Part shown: piece by piece, positions 39,701 through 50,880 of the stretch
Numbering within the stretch: position 1 is the first letter of the stretch
Layout: each line of letters opens with the position of its first letter
NCBI GenBank assembly: GCA_022059125.1
Contig: JAEUWY010000016.1
Span: 1,364,001 to 1,428,000 of the forward strand
Length of the DNA: 64,000 bases
Direction of reading: 5' to 3'
From: Corynespora cassiicola
Lineage: Eukaryota; Ascomycota; Dothideomycetes; Pleosporales; Corynesporascaceae
Notes under the pieces: model-generated
What the model was told of the DNA's origin: nothing
Seen by the model: only the letters and a program-made list of their open reading frames with translations
The model's database searches: none
Translations under genes and position numbers: made by a program

Positions 39701-40360
39701 TTGTCATTTGTCTGTCCTGATACTGATATTGGCAAAGGTCCGACACGCGCTGTCGCTCAATGGCGCGCAATCACACTTACCCTTCTCTCCAAGCGAGATG
39801 CATTCATCCAACAGCGGGCCCAAGACACAGAAGCTGTTGTGCACGAAATCTACAGCACTCTCGCCACCCTTCTACCCCCTCCAACGCATCTCCAACGCCA
39901 GATTCAGGAGTCATTGCGCAATGTGATGCGTCTCGCCGTCGAGCTTTCAATCGAAATGCGCACACAGCGTGCCGAGTATATCATGCTCCCACCACTTCAG
40001 CCAGAGTACGACACCAACGGCGACCTAGTTGCCAAGGTTACTTTCAATGCTCAGCTCATGAATGAGCGCTCTGGAAAAACCACATCCAACGACGACCTGG
40101 AACGCCAGGGTGCGGTCGTCAAGATTGTCCTCTTCCCACTCGTAGTGAAGAAGGGCGACGATTTTGGAGAGGGCGAGGACGAGATTGTAGTGTGTCCTGC
40201 CCAGGTGCTAGTGGCTAGACCGTCGTCGAAGAAGGTCGTCCGCGTCATGAGCGGTGCTATGAGCATCGACAGCCGGCACAAGAGCTCAACCAGCCTTGCG
40301 CCCACAAGCATTGCACCCGAAAGCTCCGTGATGGACTTGGACGGTAACAACATGATTTAG
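13732..40360 (+). CDS. lah: Giant leashin-like Woronin body tether ('involucrin repeat protein'), ~8,814 aa
   Basis: Exons 13732..21588, 21661..38625, 38684..39683, 39738..40360. Introns 1 and 2 (gtacat..ccgtag; gtaagt..ttgcag) are needed to stay open. Intron 3 is 54 nt and in frame (8,832 aa if retained). N-terminal part (exon 1, 2,619 aa): Ser/Arg-rich start, a conserved-looking patch at ~500-560 ([20 protein letters not shown]), RS repeats, a long charged helix at ~1150-1360 and Ala/Gly segments. Exon 2 (5,655 aa, no introns): about 40 SKKxKKK lysine cassettes in acidic Pro/Val/Thr linkers. C-terminus: coiled coil, then a folded domain ([49 protein letters not shown]). Established: Neurospora leashin and Aspergillus Lah are giant disordered proteins tethering Woronin bodies to cortex or septum, often annotated as involucrin repeat proteins. 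The identity here is inferred from size, layout and recalled C-terminal similarity. Two genes or isoforms, as for Neurospora lah-1/lah-2, remain possible. Confidence 0.8.
15223..15395 (+). other. Trp/Cys-rich conserved-looking patch in the giant protein
   Basis: Within ~2,600 mostly low-complexity residues this ~57-aa stretch has normal globular composition: [17 protein letters not shown], a [14 protein letters not shown] core with a CxxC, and a [17 protein letters not shown] tail. It is the best candidate for the N-terminal binding module; leashin N-termini are known to bind the Woronin sorting complex. Assignment of that role here is inference. Confidence 0.5.
17188..17805 (+). other. Long Arg/Glu charged helix or coiled coil in the giant protein
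   Basis: About 205 residues composed almost entirely of R, E, D, K, Q and A (for example [19 protein letters not shown]), with no Pro or Gly. This predicts a continuous single alpha-helix or coiled coil, around 30 nm if extended. It separates the RS-rich half of exon 1 from the region before the lysine cassettes. Confidence 0.75.
19447..19518 (+). repeat. Four perfect 18-bp tandem repeats (PVRQPE) in the giant gene
   Basis: The unit cccgtacgccagccagag is repeated four times without a mismatch, including third codon positions. Degenerate relatives flank it from 19380 to 19565. The unit encodes PVRQPE. Perfect identity implies recent expansion, so copy number is likely to vary between strains. 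Confidence 0.9.
20491..20925 (+). repeat. 34-aa (102-bp) tandem repeats, [19 protein letters not shown] type
   Basis: About four successive units with the pattern basic-acidic helix ([13 protein letters not shown]), then [11 protein letters not shown], then KYxDDxD. Units differ mainly at synonymous sites and a few residues, so they are older than the 19447 array. Each carries an R-S-T/V-I-S-S site that could be phosphorylated. Confidence 0.85.
22960..36880 (+). repeat. Lysine-cassette repeat region of the giant protein (~40 degenerate units)
   Basis: Roughly every 250-450 bp a core such as [24 protein letters not shown] or [10 protein letters not shown] occurs. Examples start near 23000, 23750, 24770, 25465, 25765, 26250, 26625, 27000, 27450, 27705, 28085, 28400, 28690, 29080, 29940, 30590, 31015, 31305, 32580, 33285, 33590, 33770, 34070, 34290, 34620, 35060, 36525 and 36825. 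Linkers are rich in Pro, Glu, Val, Thr and Ala, mostly as (x)EP(V/T) dipeptides. Three similar cores lie in exon 1 (18840, 19255, 19605). Confidence 0.9.
28882..29028 (+). repeat. Seven 21-bp tandem repeats (EQVEEPK) in the giant gene
   Basis: Units read EQVEEPK or EQAEEPK, the sixth ends in R and the last is degenerate (EQVEDLK). Nucleotide identity between inner units is nearly complete. The array sits between two lysine cassettes (28690 and 29080) and has lengthened that linker. Confidence 0.9.
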
Positions 40361-41058
40361 ACGTTTTATGCATGGCGACGGATAGGGAACGGTTCTTGAT
40401 TTGGCGATGTTTCGGGGCTTTATTCGTTTTTATGGAGTTCGTCACGGTCACCTAACGACTCTCTTACATTACCTTTACATTTTCCTTTGTTCATGTTTTT
40501 GAGGTTCAAGATTTGCAGTTTGCATATGAGTAGATATCTGGTATGAGTTTTCCTGTATTACATAGTATTTATTATCGATGGTGTAGGATTGGTAACGTAA
40601 TTGATGGTTAATCCAAACTTCTTGTCCCCCATTGTGCTCGGTGCCTTCTCGGTTTTGCTATTGAGCAATGACTTTAAATGCAGCATCCAACGTAGTGACA
40701 CCATCAACACATATTCTCAGATGTACCATGCACTCGTGTATGCAGGTATGCAGGCGGGCTCCTACTCATGACTCAGAACCCCCGGCATCACTAGTAGGCT
40801 TCACGTGCGACGCAGTTCCCATCCTCGGTTCACGGTTCGCGGGAACTCCACTGCGGAGCCCCCGCTTGCAGAAGCTCCGGCTAGACCGCAAGTAGCTTGC
40901 CATATGGCGACTCGCAATCACTTGAGGGGGGGCCAGCGAAGCCCTCATTGTCAGGAGCCACGAGTCGCAAAACTCTAACCACTCCCTCGCTACCAGGAAC
41001 ACGCCGCAAAAGCAATTCCATCCACGGTCGAAAGAAGCAATACCCCAACGACACAACC
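40361..41058. other. Intergenic, 3' region of the giant gene and promoter of the dehydrogenase gene
   Basis: About 700 bp, AT-rich from 40440 to 40660, then mixed. No protein-like frame or RNA gene was seen. Confidence 0.5.
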
Positions 41059-42468
41059 ATGCCGATTCGTTCAGAGTGGAGGCTCGCACGCGAAGGTATG
41101 CTGACCTAGCTTCCTCTAGCTTCCCCGTCGCCTTCCCATAGCAATGTCCCCCGAACTCCACCCTGCCGTATCGCTACTACGTCGAACGGGCGCATGCCCC
41201 TCAGTCTAACGCGCGCACCACAGGCATCACGCCCGACACCTTCGGATCCCTGATCAAGCGCACGGCGCTCAACCCCGTCGTCACGCTCCCTCTCTTCCTC
41301 CTCGCACGCTACACGTCGGCAGGCGCGTCCCTCGCATCACAGCATGGCTCGGGTTTCCGCTGGCTCAAGTCGGCGCTCGCGCTCGGGGTGCTGTCCCAGC
41401 TGAGCGGCTGGTTCGACGATGCCGTCACGAACAACTTCACCAACGACACGTATGACTGGAGCAAGGAGGTGGTGGTTGTGACGGGCGGTAGCGATGGCAT
41501 TGGCAAGGCGGTGGTGGAGATGCTGGCCGAGCAGGGCATCAAGGTCGCGGTGCTCGATGTGCAGCCCCTGACTTATGCCGGTAAGTCCTCGTTTCATTTG
41601 AGGTTGAATGGGTTGGGAAAGACGGTCTCGCGTGCGACAGGATGAATACATGCATACCTAGCTACCTGGGTATCGACATGTTGATGGATGGGAAACGGAA
41701 ACGGGGATTGACGACAAAGGTGAACCGCACAGCTGACGCGCTCTCTTCCCCCTCATAGCACCCCCCACCGTGTCCTACTTCGCGTGCGACCTCGCGTCCC
41801 CCTCGAGCATATCAGCCGCATGCGCCGCGATCCGCAGCTCGCTCGGCGACCCGACGGTCCTGATCAATAACGCGGGCATCTGCAAGGGCAAGACGATCCT
41901 CGACACGACCGAGGCGGACCTCAGGCTCACCTTTGGCGTCAACTCGTTCTCGCACTACTTCCTCGCGCACCAGTTCCTGCCCTCCATGGTCGCCAACAAC
42001 CATGGCATGATCGTGACGGTGGCCTCGCTCGCGGCCTACGTGTGCGCGCCTTCCCTGGTCGACTACGCGTCCAGCAAGGCGGCCGCGCTCTCGTTCCACG
42101 AGGGCCTCTCGGCCGAGCTGGCGCGGACCTACAATGCGCACAAGGTGCGCACCGTGGCCATTTGCCAGGGCTACACGCGCACCAAGCTGTTCGAGGGCTT
42201 CGAGGGCCGCGCCCTGTACCCGGAGACGGTCGCCGAGGCCATTGTCAAGAGCGTGCTCAAGGGGAAGAGCGCGCACATTGTGCTGCCGGATACCGCCTGG
42301 CTCGTTGCGCCCAGGCTGAGGGGGTACCCCATCTGGTTCCAGTATGCGATCCGCAAGAGGCTGGTTTCGCTCATGAGTAAGTGGCAGGGACGCCAGATTG
42401 CGCAGCCGAGCGCGGAGAAGGAGGTGGAGGGCAGCACCGTGCTCGTAAACGAGGAGAAGGAGAACTAG
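41059..42468 (+). CDS. Short-chain dehydrogenase/reductase with N-terminal membrane segment (retinol dehydrogenase 10/RDHE2-like)
   Basis: NAD(P)-dependent oxidoreductase of the classical SDR type, probably acting on a lipid or retinoid-like alcohol or ketone at the ER or lipid droplet. Exons 41059..41095, 41224..41580, 41759..42468; 367 aa. Cofactor-binding motif TGGSDGIG begins at Thr99 after a typical VVVVTG strand. NNAG follows in exon 3. The catalytic residues are Ser221 (TVASLAAY) and Tyr234-x3-Lys238 (YASSK). The first ~75 residues contain a hydrophobic stretch (NPVVTLPLFLLARY) and a second weaker one, expected for a membrane anchor. The first exon is only 12 codons; it is supported by the phase-matched donor gtatgc and acceptor cacag. 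Third positions are strongly C/G-biased in exon 3. Convergent with the regulator gene at 42900-45436. Confidence 0.88.
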
Positions 42469-42899
42469 TCTCGGTATCTGTATAGCTTTGGACAGAGTCA
42501 GTCCGAGGTCCCTTTACATTTCTTACCCCTCCAAGGAGAGGCGGCTTTGGGTTTTGCGTTGGTTCGTCGAGGTCCTTGGGCGCATGGAAGGGGGTCGCTG
42601 TGCGCATCAGTCGAATTGGTCGTAAATATTGGCTTGTAGTATGAATTTCCGTTACCATTGCACATATGTCGCTGTTTTCAACTACTTTGTTCGAATCTTT
42701 CATCATGTCATATTCCGGCGCTGAACGTGTCAGGCGCCGTCTGCCTTGGGGTGGCTTCTATCGTACATGTGTTGTCCCCTGGCCACCCAATGGCCCGTGT
42801 CCATCCCTATACCCTTCCATCCCTCCTGTACATCCTATTAGTACAAAAAAAAAGCCACGAATTCAACCCATCTCGTACTCCAGCCACCCATCTTAATGC
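42469..42899. other. Convergent 3' intergenic region
   Basis: About 430 bp between the stop codons of the dehydrogenase (+) and the Zn2Cys6 gene (-). Only 3' UTRs are expected. An A-run lies at 42845-42853. Confidence 0.6.
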
Positions 42900-45436
42900 C
42901 TAAGGAAACATGGGACCACAGGTGAGCACGTGTCTCCTAGCAAGCACAAGTACTTGCGCGCTACTCAGCCCGAAACGACTGCCAATGGTATGCAGTCTGC
43001 TCAAAAGCCAGTCACGCTGTCGTTGCGGGACCGTCTCTGCATTTGCGGCCACGTAGAGGGGCCACACGAGTGAGTAACCGCCAAAGGCTTCGGTTGCTGT
43101 TCAAGTGTCAACACTCTGTTCGATGCAAAAGGCCCAACTTCTCAGGCACCCAAAGCCTTTGAGATGGGGGAGGATGTGCAGAAAGGGGAGGCAATTGTCA
43201 TACCATTCTTCTCCAGCCCCAATTCCTTGGCGACGGGCTGCATATCGTAATTCATGTGGAAAGGCACACAAGCCGAGATCTCATTGGCCATTTTCTGAAT
43301 CACATAGACGGCCTTGTCGTATGCGGATGCATTTTCGTAGGAGCCGCCGAAGCTCAACCAGTCGAGGCACGCCATTATGACGCGGTTGCAGAATACACGA
43401 CACACTCGGTAGTCATTTACGATGCTGGCGAGTGGTACGTCGTGGTAGACGTGCTGTTCGCCGAGCCAGGCCTCGGCCTGCTCAACGTCTGATTCCATCT
43501 CGTAGATGAGCGACACCACGCTGTGCTGCCAGTCGGGGGGCAGCGTGCGGTACCACTCGTCGAGGTTTTCGTCAACCATGGTGGCGAATTCGAGGATGGC
43601 GATGGCTTCGGATTCTTTCGAAGGATCATATAGAGACGAGGTCAGGCTGTTGGCGCGCGCGCGGATGTTGGGCAAATCGATGCAGATCAGGGTCAGTCGG
43701 TTTGCGGCGTTTTCCTCGCTCATGTCGGAGGCAATCCAGCCATTTGCGCCAGGGAAATTATCGATCGGCTTGGAGCGTTGGACGCAGCTGGTTATCTGAA
43801 GATGATGTCAGATACATTGGGTTTGAACATGTGGAGAGAATATTTGTACCATCATGGTCCTCACTGCACGGAAAACTGCGTGAGACATGGGGTCTTTGAA
43901 CTGCTCCTCTCCGCGTAGTTTTGTCAGAGTGACGGCACCGTCCACGTGATTACCCCACGCGGTGATGGTATCGTCTGTTGACATGATAGTCTTCGTGGTG
44001 TCAGCAATCTACACTTGAGGGGTGATACTTCAAACGCGGAAACATAAAGCTTCATAAACACTTACTTCGTATAATGAGAATACAAGAATGGTTAGAACCG
44101 TCTCGTCTGATTTGGATATGATTGGATCTTTCAGGTCTTCATTCAATTTCTTCAAAGCTTTGCCATACGTGCTCACTGCATTCCGCAGTAGGTCAGTCCG
44201 GCCGGGGTAGTTGCCACAGGTCGCCATTGCAACGGCGTTGGTGGCAAGATGCAGTGCAGAAGATGGTCTTGCCTTGTTGTATAACGGTACCAAAAGCTCG
44301 AGGTACCCTCGCATGCTTTCCGCTTGTTGGGGTAGTAATATGAAGTTTCGGAAAAAGAAAGGTACGGCCTCAAACTCCGGTGGCAAGATGAGCGAGGGCG
44401 GGACATCATTTTGTACATGCCACATGAAGTCTTGAAACTCTGCCGAGGGTGTAAAGGTATTGAGTTGATTGAAGGGTACCAATTGGCTTTGGCTGACATC
44501 TGATGGCGTCCGTGACCTTGCACTCGACGAGGCATATTGGGGGCTTGATCCAGGTGATACCTCAAAGCTCGAGGTTGGTGATAGGCTGGTCAAAGTCAGC
44601 AACATGGTAACACATGAGGTGAGATACTAGATGACAAGCATGCAACGCAGCACTAGATCCGCTACCGTGTGATGTTGAGACACTGTTGTTAAACGGGAGA
44701 GGGCCGATTGGTTCCACCGACCTCCACACTCTCAATCGGGCTACCTTTGCGAGCACAAGCAATCGCTTAAACAAGCTTAAATGAGTGTCGGTCCCTAGTA
44801 CATGATACAAAACCGGGGTGCAGCGGTTCAGCGGAGAGACGAGAGTCCGGTGGCCGGGCGTTCTAGAATACAAGACCACTTCCAACCCCCACATGCTCTG
44901 ACGGTAACGGGAGGATATCGCCACAATGCTTCCACGAGGACGGGTACCAGGCACTATCATGGGTATCCAGACGTAGCAGTGCATAGGATAGAAGAGAAAA
45001 AACACATACCCTGGCGGAGTGCTCTGCGAGCTCTGTGAACTCTTCGAACTGCTCCCCGATACCTTCTTCGCCTTGCGCTCCATGGCCTTATTCTCATCTC
45101 GAAACACCAAATCGAACTCATCTGGATACCCTGGGCACACTCTGCCGGACTTTTGGCATTGGCCGCATATCGGTCTCTTCTCGTCGCACTACAAGGGGTT
45201 AGTGGGTCAGCGGCGGTCATTCGCTTCTGGGCATGCACCGCAAGAGCGAATGCGGAAAAGGATTCGAGCACACATGTTGCCACGGCCCGTCCCTTGTGGT
45301 ATCCGCATGGCGCCGCAAGCCGGGGCGGGGATGAAAAGAGGGGTAAAGTGGTGGATATAAAGATGACTTGACGTACCTTGATGCGCCGGCTCTTGCACAT
45401 CTGGCAGCCGCGACTAGGCTTTCCGGTATACACCAT
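42900..45436 (-). CDS. Zn(II)2Cys6 transcription factor with Fungal_trans_2-type domain
   Basis: Fungal-specific DNA-binding regulator, nuclear. Six exons on the minus strand: 45436..45377, 45188..45010, 44585..44066, 44008..43850, 43795..43204, 43087..42900; 565 aa. The binuclear zinc cluster is split by intron 1 and reads CQMCKSRRIK then CDEKRPICGQCQKSGRVC, with all six cysteines correctly spaced. A Ser-rich linker follows. The remainder matches the helical fungal regulator domain, including the C-terminal landmark FGGYSLVWPLYVAA and a QRQRDWLLSRL helix. Reaching it requires joining 43204 to 43087, where the phase (G|CC) fits. Intron 2 is 424 nt, by far the longest here, and stays open in the upstream frame. 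Target genes are unknown; the adjacent dehydrogenase is a candidate only by position. Confidence 0.85.
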
Positions 45437-47637
45437 GATGAAGGATAGTATTGAAAGTAGAGCAAGGAGGCAATAGTGGCGAGACGGGCGACGAGAGGTG
45501 GACCAAGAACAGATGGTCGGTAGGAAAACTGGGGCCTGGATCTCGACCGTCTTTCAATAGCAGCAGCAACAGAAAGTGGTAACAACGCAAAGAATATTAC
45601 CAATCCAGGAGCTTGCAACTCGACTGCCGTAAACCAATATATAAATGGCCGGGAATAGGATAGCGAACAAGAAAGTCCTTTCACAGTGATATAACCCTTA
45701 GGCACTCCGCCTCCAGAGCATACGAATACATATCAGGCCTGCCTACGTTACCCAGACCGCGAGCCTCAAACCACTGCGTTCTCTTTTTTAGCTTCCTGCG
45801 CCAGACGGAAACGAATGGGGTAGGGGCAGCGAACAGGGGAGGATGAACAATTGACGCGTCCGCTGAGGGCCCGCAGGATTGGCGACGAGAGCGGTAAAGA
45901 TGGAGGGGGAGGGGGGGTTCAAGGGAGGGGGATGAGTGGTGTGAGCGGCGCGAATGTAGTAGGGTAGCTAGCAGCAACCTGAGGTTAGAGACGACGAGAA
46001 AAGGCTTGGATCCTCGTATGTTGGTAGGCTGGGCGAGTAGTCGAACGAATCCACGCTATAGGATGACTTGGATGCACGAGGCACGCTGCCGGAATTGGAG
46101 GTAAAATGGGCCAGGTACAGGATAGATACAGGGCGCAGTTGTGTAAGCCGGTGAACGGAATGGAGGGCGGCGGGCCTATGAGAGGAGGGGGAAAAGACGG
46201 TTGTCTGTATGATTGCACCGGACGCTCGCTTTCGTTTCGTCTTCGCGAAGACGAGGCCGGCGGGGCGTAATCTGCGCGGACGAACCGGGAGGCGGACTCG
46301 GCGACTGTCGACCCTCCGAGGTGACTATGCTGAGACGCTCGTTACAAGGCGAGGACGAGCGGAGTCATCGTTTCTGCTGCTTTCCCGCCGCGGCCCTCCT
46401 GGTTTAGGGACTTTGGGATTGGACGAGAGTTTTTTCTCGCAAGCTCTTCCTGATGCGGTTTAGCGCCATGGCCACATGGACCACAGCCACCCCAGCCGCA
46501 CGCACACCATCCTGCTTGGTTCTTTGCTTGAGATTACCACATCCCTAACATTTTCCATTTAAAGCTGCTGCCTGAAGCTTACACGGGCGGTACCTGAGGC
46601 ACTGACGCAATGATGTACGCAACTCGATATGTCTAAACGGCTCTCGGTCCTATGGGAGTCTTGGCATCAAATCACCGACAGGCCAGCGCGGTGGAACGCT
46701 ACCCCCCAGGTGCTTTTGCTATGAGATCATGGAGTACGGGTAGGGCATGCTGCATTGTGGGCTAGCAGAAGGAAGAATCCATACGTGGGTCCTTTGGCGG
46801 TTTGGCTTGTTGGTGCAGAGGGTTTGAAACACCCGCATGTCCTGCAATGTACTGGGGGGCATCAATTCTCATGTCAACGATGTGTTCGGTTTTGTTTTTT
46901 TGGCTTCATCATGTTGCTGGACGAAAACAGCTTTCTTTTTTCTTTTTTGCCAGTTATCCTCTAAAAAAAAAAAGGTCGGGAACTGTGCCATGAGTTAATC
47001 TCCAGGATCTCCATACCGGATGCCAACGGCTGCTATAAAAAGGGACGTCAAGCTAGGCTAGCCAAGCGACGAAACCATGTGCTTGGCAGCATGCTGGCCG
47101 CTGGAGCTACGGCAGAGTACATATTTCAATCATGGTCGCGATGGGCAGTCCACACTCGCGCGTTTTCTTTGCACGAGCCACGTTGGCAGGGTTCCCACGC
47201 GAGAACAAGCTTTCTAGCGCATATCATGAGATGCTTGAAGCTATCAGGCACTCCATTGGAGGCCGAGATGTCTATTTCTAATGCGTCGAGGCCGATCAAA
47301 GCCAAGATGCTAAATGTCAATATCGTACAGAGCTACTACCCAATCTTTCTCTCCAATGGCAGAGCGATATGATAAAGACGAGGAGGGTATCTCGTTGCCA
47401 ATGTGAATGCAATGTACGTAAGAGAGCAGCCTCTCAACTTCCATTATCGTCTGTCGCGGTAACCCCGTCTTACGGGCTGCGACTTACCACCTCTGGCAGA
47501 GCACGTCAGCGTCCGCATATAAGCCTCTCTGGCGTACGCATAAACCGCTGAGCAAGACTGAAGCACCCATCCGGCATCATACGATAGCCATAAAATGGGT
47601 AGGTGTCTTGCGAGCACACAAGGTGCAGTGCCTGCAT
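45437..47637. other. Intergenic, upstream of the Zn2Cys6 regulator
   Basis: 2.2 kb between the regulator's start and the stop of the Nma111 gene. A minus-strand TATA/CCAAT candidate lies at 45634-45646. Pyrimidine and purine tracts occur at 45900-45930 and 46905-46970. Several short frames exist, but none has coherent composition or splice sites. A long regulatory leader or a noncoding transcript is possible but unsupported. Confidence 0.45.
45634..45646 (-). promoter_or_regulatory. Candidate TATA box with adjacent CCAAT motif for the Zn2Cys6 gene
   Basis: The plus strand reads ccaatatataaat. On the minus strand this is a TATATA core beside ATTGG, about 200 nt upstream of the ATG at 45436. 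Position is plausible for a core promoter with a long leader. Confidence 0.3.
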
Positions 47638-50600
47638 CTATTCCATGTCCGCACTGTCCATCTCAATTTCATCCGGACCCAATTCCTCGCGCGCGCCGCC
47701 AATGTCGCATTCGTGGATGGTCTTTTTCCAACCAAGGGGCTCCGACGGGTCCTTGACGTACTCGATTGTGGGGAAATAGTGCTCATTCTTCTTCATAGTA
47801 GCGACCCACGGCACATTGTCAAACGTCATAACCTTGAGCCTGAAGTACTCGTTGTCGCCAATCTTCTTGACTTCGGTCAAAAAGGTATCTAGGTCCGGTG
47901 TGGGCACGTTGTTGACGTGGGTTAAGAAGTTTGTGGGAGCAAGGCCATACACTGTTCGATTGGTTAGCGTGGCAAGAAAAGGTGGTGTTATTTTACTCAC
48001 TATAGGACGGCGATCCACGAGCTCGCGAAGAAATATACACATCCGAGTGGATCTTGCTAATCTGTTGGCGAACAGCTTGATGGGGCCTGTGCAAGGTGGC
48101 GCCGCAGAAGTTGACGACACGGTCAGTCTCCAAGTCCTCGGTCGGAACGGTCGGGACCTTGAGCACAAGCTCTTGCCGCTTGCGCACGACGACGGCATCA
48201 AGATACTCGTTGTTATACATGACGTCAAGATCGGGAGCGCGCGTGATGAGCTTGTCGTTGAGAGTGAGCAGCACATCACCCTCCTGAAGGCCGTCTTCGT
48301 GGCCAGAGTCGACCTTCCTGACCATGAAGAGTTGATGGCGCTCTGGATCCTCCTGTTCGGTCTTCTCGATCCACTCCTCGGACACGCCCATGACGCGAGC
48401 CTGGCTCATCTGTACGGTTTGGAATTCGACGTTCAAAATTCGAAGCTTCGGTGTCTTCCCACTCTTAATTTGGTTCAAGACCGGAAGAATCATGGGGGTC
48501 GCCAAGCCAAGATGGTATTCGACGTCTTTCCCGCTATGTGATGTGCGTTCACCAAGGTACGAAAGCCAAAGAGCCTGCACGGTTCCATCCTCAGCCATCA
48601 GAACTCCAGAAGCGCTGTGAGAGGCCTGGTTAGTGTCAACCGTGATGGCATCGAAATTAGTGGCCCTGTATCGTGGAGTGATGGCGCTTGCTGGGATAGC
48701 GACAGTGGTGATGTCCGTTACAACGGTCTTGGCCACGACCGGACGGAAGTTTTGATTCAATCCGAAGAAGATGGTCTCCTCTCCCTTCTTGATGAAGCTG
48801 GTGGAAAATTTGGGTGTCTTCACCGGCGCATTGACAAGCGTCGTGTCATATTTGACAATGGCGTAGTTTTGCAACGGGTGCATGAAGACGACCTTGGCAT
48901 CGACAAAGATGGAGTCGGCAATGATGAGGGAAATATCGCACAGATCATAGGGTATCAGAGCGCGAGAAACAAGGACCAAGCCCTGTTCTGCATCCACCAC
49001 CAAACCATAGCCCTGCTTATTCATCTTGGGGAATCCATCGAGCTTGATAGGCATGGCGACATGGACTCGGACAAAGCTACGGACAATGTCAACCGCGTCT
49101 GGGTACTTTGAGCTCTCCAGGCGAATGAAATTGGCCCGGCGGGGGACAGGGGGTACTGCAGGAATAGCTTCCGCAATGGTGCTAAAGTCCCACAGGCCAG
49201 TGGTATCATTACGCTTTGCGATTCTCATGTTGGCATGCCAGTGGCGGTCAATCGAGGTGATGCTCGTGTTGGCCGTGTGCAGGTCGCGGAGATGCTTATA
49301 GACAATGACGACGCGCTTGCGATCAGGAATCTTCCTCATGACTTCGATGAAAGCAGCCAGGTTGGGTGTAGGGTGGTTGTCAACTTCTTGGACAAGCCAA
49401 CCAGAGGCATATCCGTCGGCGAAGCGGAAAGAGCCAGCAGCCTCACAGACATAGACACCAGAGTCCTTGAGAGAAATGGCATACAGGCGAGCCTGCTGGT
49501 AGGACAAGTCGTGGAACGAAGCTCCTGCGGCGGACACAAAACAGTCGGGCGTGATGCCGTGCAAGTCGGTGACATCGACGTCGACGTTCATGTTCTCGCC
49601 GGCGCGTTGAATCATGAGTGAGATTGTGCTACCCACGCTGTCGTCCAGGATGGCATCGAGACGGACGAATTGGGTGATCAGCTCGCCATTGACTTGGATG
49701 AGCAAATCTCCCTCTTCAATCTTGGACGATGCAGGGCCCTTGGGCAGGACAACCTCTGCTACCAACATGCCCGTCTCCTTGGGGAACTGGGTGCGAATAG
49801 CCTTTTCCCAGTCTGGCGACAGGCCGAGCCTTCGACACTCATCGAAGGGCTTCAAGATCCACTGAGTCTGGATGGTGCCGCGCGACACGTACTTGCCTTC
49901 CCGAATCAGCTCCAGCGCACGCAGAGGCCGATCGAGGGGGAGGAAGTAGTCGGTTGCGGCTCCATCTGCTCTCCCGCCCGCCTGCAATGCCACAGCATAG
50001 CCATCCTGGTTGACCACCGGACTGCCCGAACTTCCACCGCTCGCCGCAGCCGCAGCCTGGATATAATTTGTATTGAAGTCGGAGTAGCCCTCGCCGTACT
50101 CGGGGGCGTTGCGGTCCAACCGACTGATTACGCCAGACAGAATGCTGAGCTTTTCTCCAGCATCGTTTCCCACGACTCGAATCTCCACGCCGACCTTGGC
50201 ACATTCGGGGCTCAGCTTGAGGGCGGTCACGGGCATGTACTTGATCTTCTTGGGGTCGAAACGGAGGATTCCGAAGTCGTGGACGGGGTCGCGGTAGACG
50301 GGGTAGACGTCGCACTGCGAGACAGGGTCAGCTGGGGGGGTTGAACTCGGGGACCGGGGCGGGCGCATACCTCTTCATGGTTGTCAAAGATGCAGTATCC
50401 GATGAAGGGGCCGGCGCCGACGACGTGCTATGCGAGGGTCAGCGAGGTTGCCATGGAGTTTTTTGCGGGAGTGGGTGGAATGCGTACCCTGTTGGTGAGG
50501 ATGTAGCCCTGCTCGGCGTCAACGACGAAGCCGGTGGCCTCGGAGGAGACGGCAGCGTCGGTGTCGAAGGAGCACGTCTGGCAGAAGTGGATGGACACGA

Positions 50601-50880
50601 CGCTCTTGACGACCTTTTCGATGGTGTTCTGCCACTCGGCCGTGTCGTGGACGGCGCCGGCAATGGGCGGCGGCGGCAGGTCGTCCAGGCTGCACTCCAT
50701 GGCGAGCGACGGGGTGTCGTCGGGGGACTGCAGGTCGGGGCTCTGGGCTACGAAGGCGCCGTTGCGGCCGTGGGCGTCGGACTCTGGCTTGATCTGCTTC
50801 ATGGGCCGCTCGTTGGACGGCGTAGGTGGTTGCTTCCGCTTGGCGCGGGACTCAGTCGCAGCGTCGCCATTGTGGTCCAT
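47638..50880 (-). CDS. nma111: Nma111-type nuclear HtrA serine protease (pro-apoptotic)
   Basis: HtrA-family serine protease, in yeast a nuclear protein that degrades the apoptosis inhibitor Bir1. Exons on the minus strand: 50880..50488, 50427..50371, 50314..48001, 47951..47638; 1,025 aa, close to the yeast length. A basic segment near the N-terminus (SRAKRK and RPMKQIK) is a likely bipartite nuclear signal. The trypsin-like domain has the full triad: His132 in TNRHVVG (created by splicing 50488 to 50427), Asp163 in DPVHDFG and Ser246 in GGSSGSP. PDZ-like regions follow (for example [15 protein letters not shown]). A second, degenerate protease-like repeat ([24 protein letters not shown]) and further PDZ-like segments ([16 protein letters not shown]) complete the family's tandem layout. 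Exon 4 ends in an acidic tail. Exon 2 is 19 codons. Confidence 0.95.

Noticed and set aside
42980..43203. Short C-terminal end of the Zn2Cys6 protein by read-through at 43204 (ending at ~43142)
   Set aside because: Splicing to 43087 adds the diagnostic YSLVWPLYVAA segment in phase, which the read-through lacks.
44562..45140. 192-aa alternative exon of the Zn2Cys6 gene through the 424-nt intron
   Set aside because: Joining 45010 to 44585 is in phase and continues into the conserved regulator domain; the read-through ends soon after with no homologous features. Kept only as a possible retained form.
49670..50344. 224-aa plus-strand frame
   Set aside because: Lies antisense to the protease domain of Nma111, which has the complete catalytic triad.
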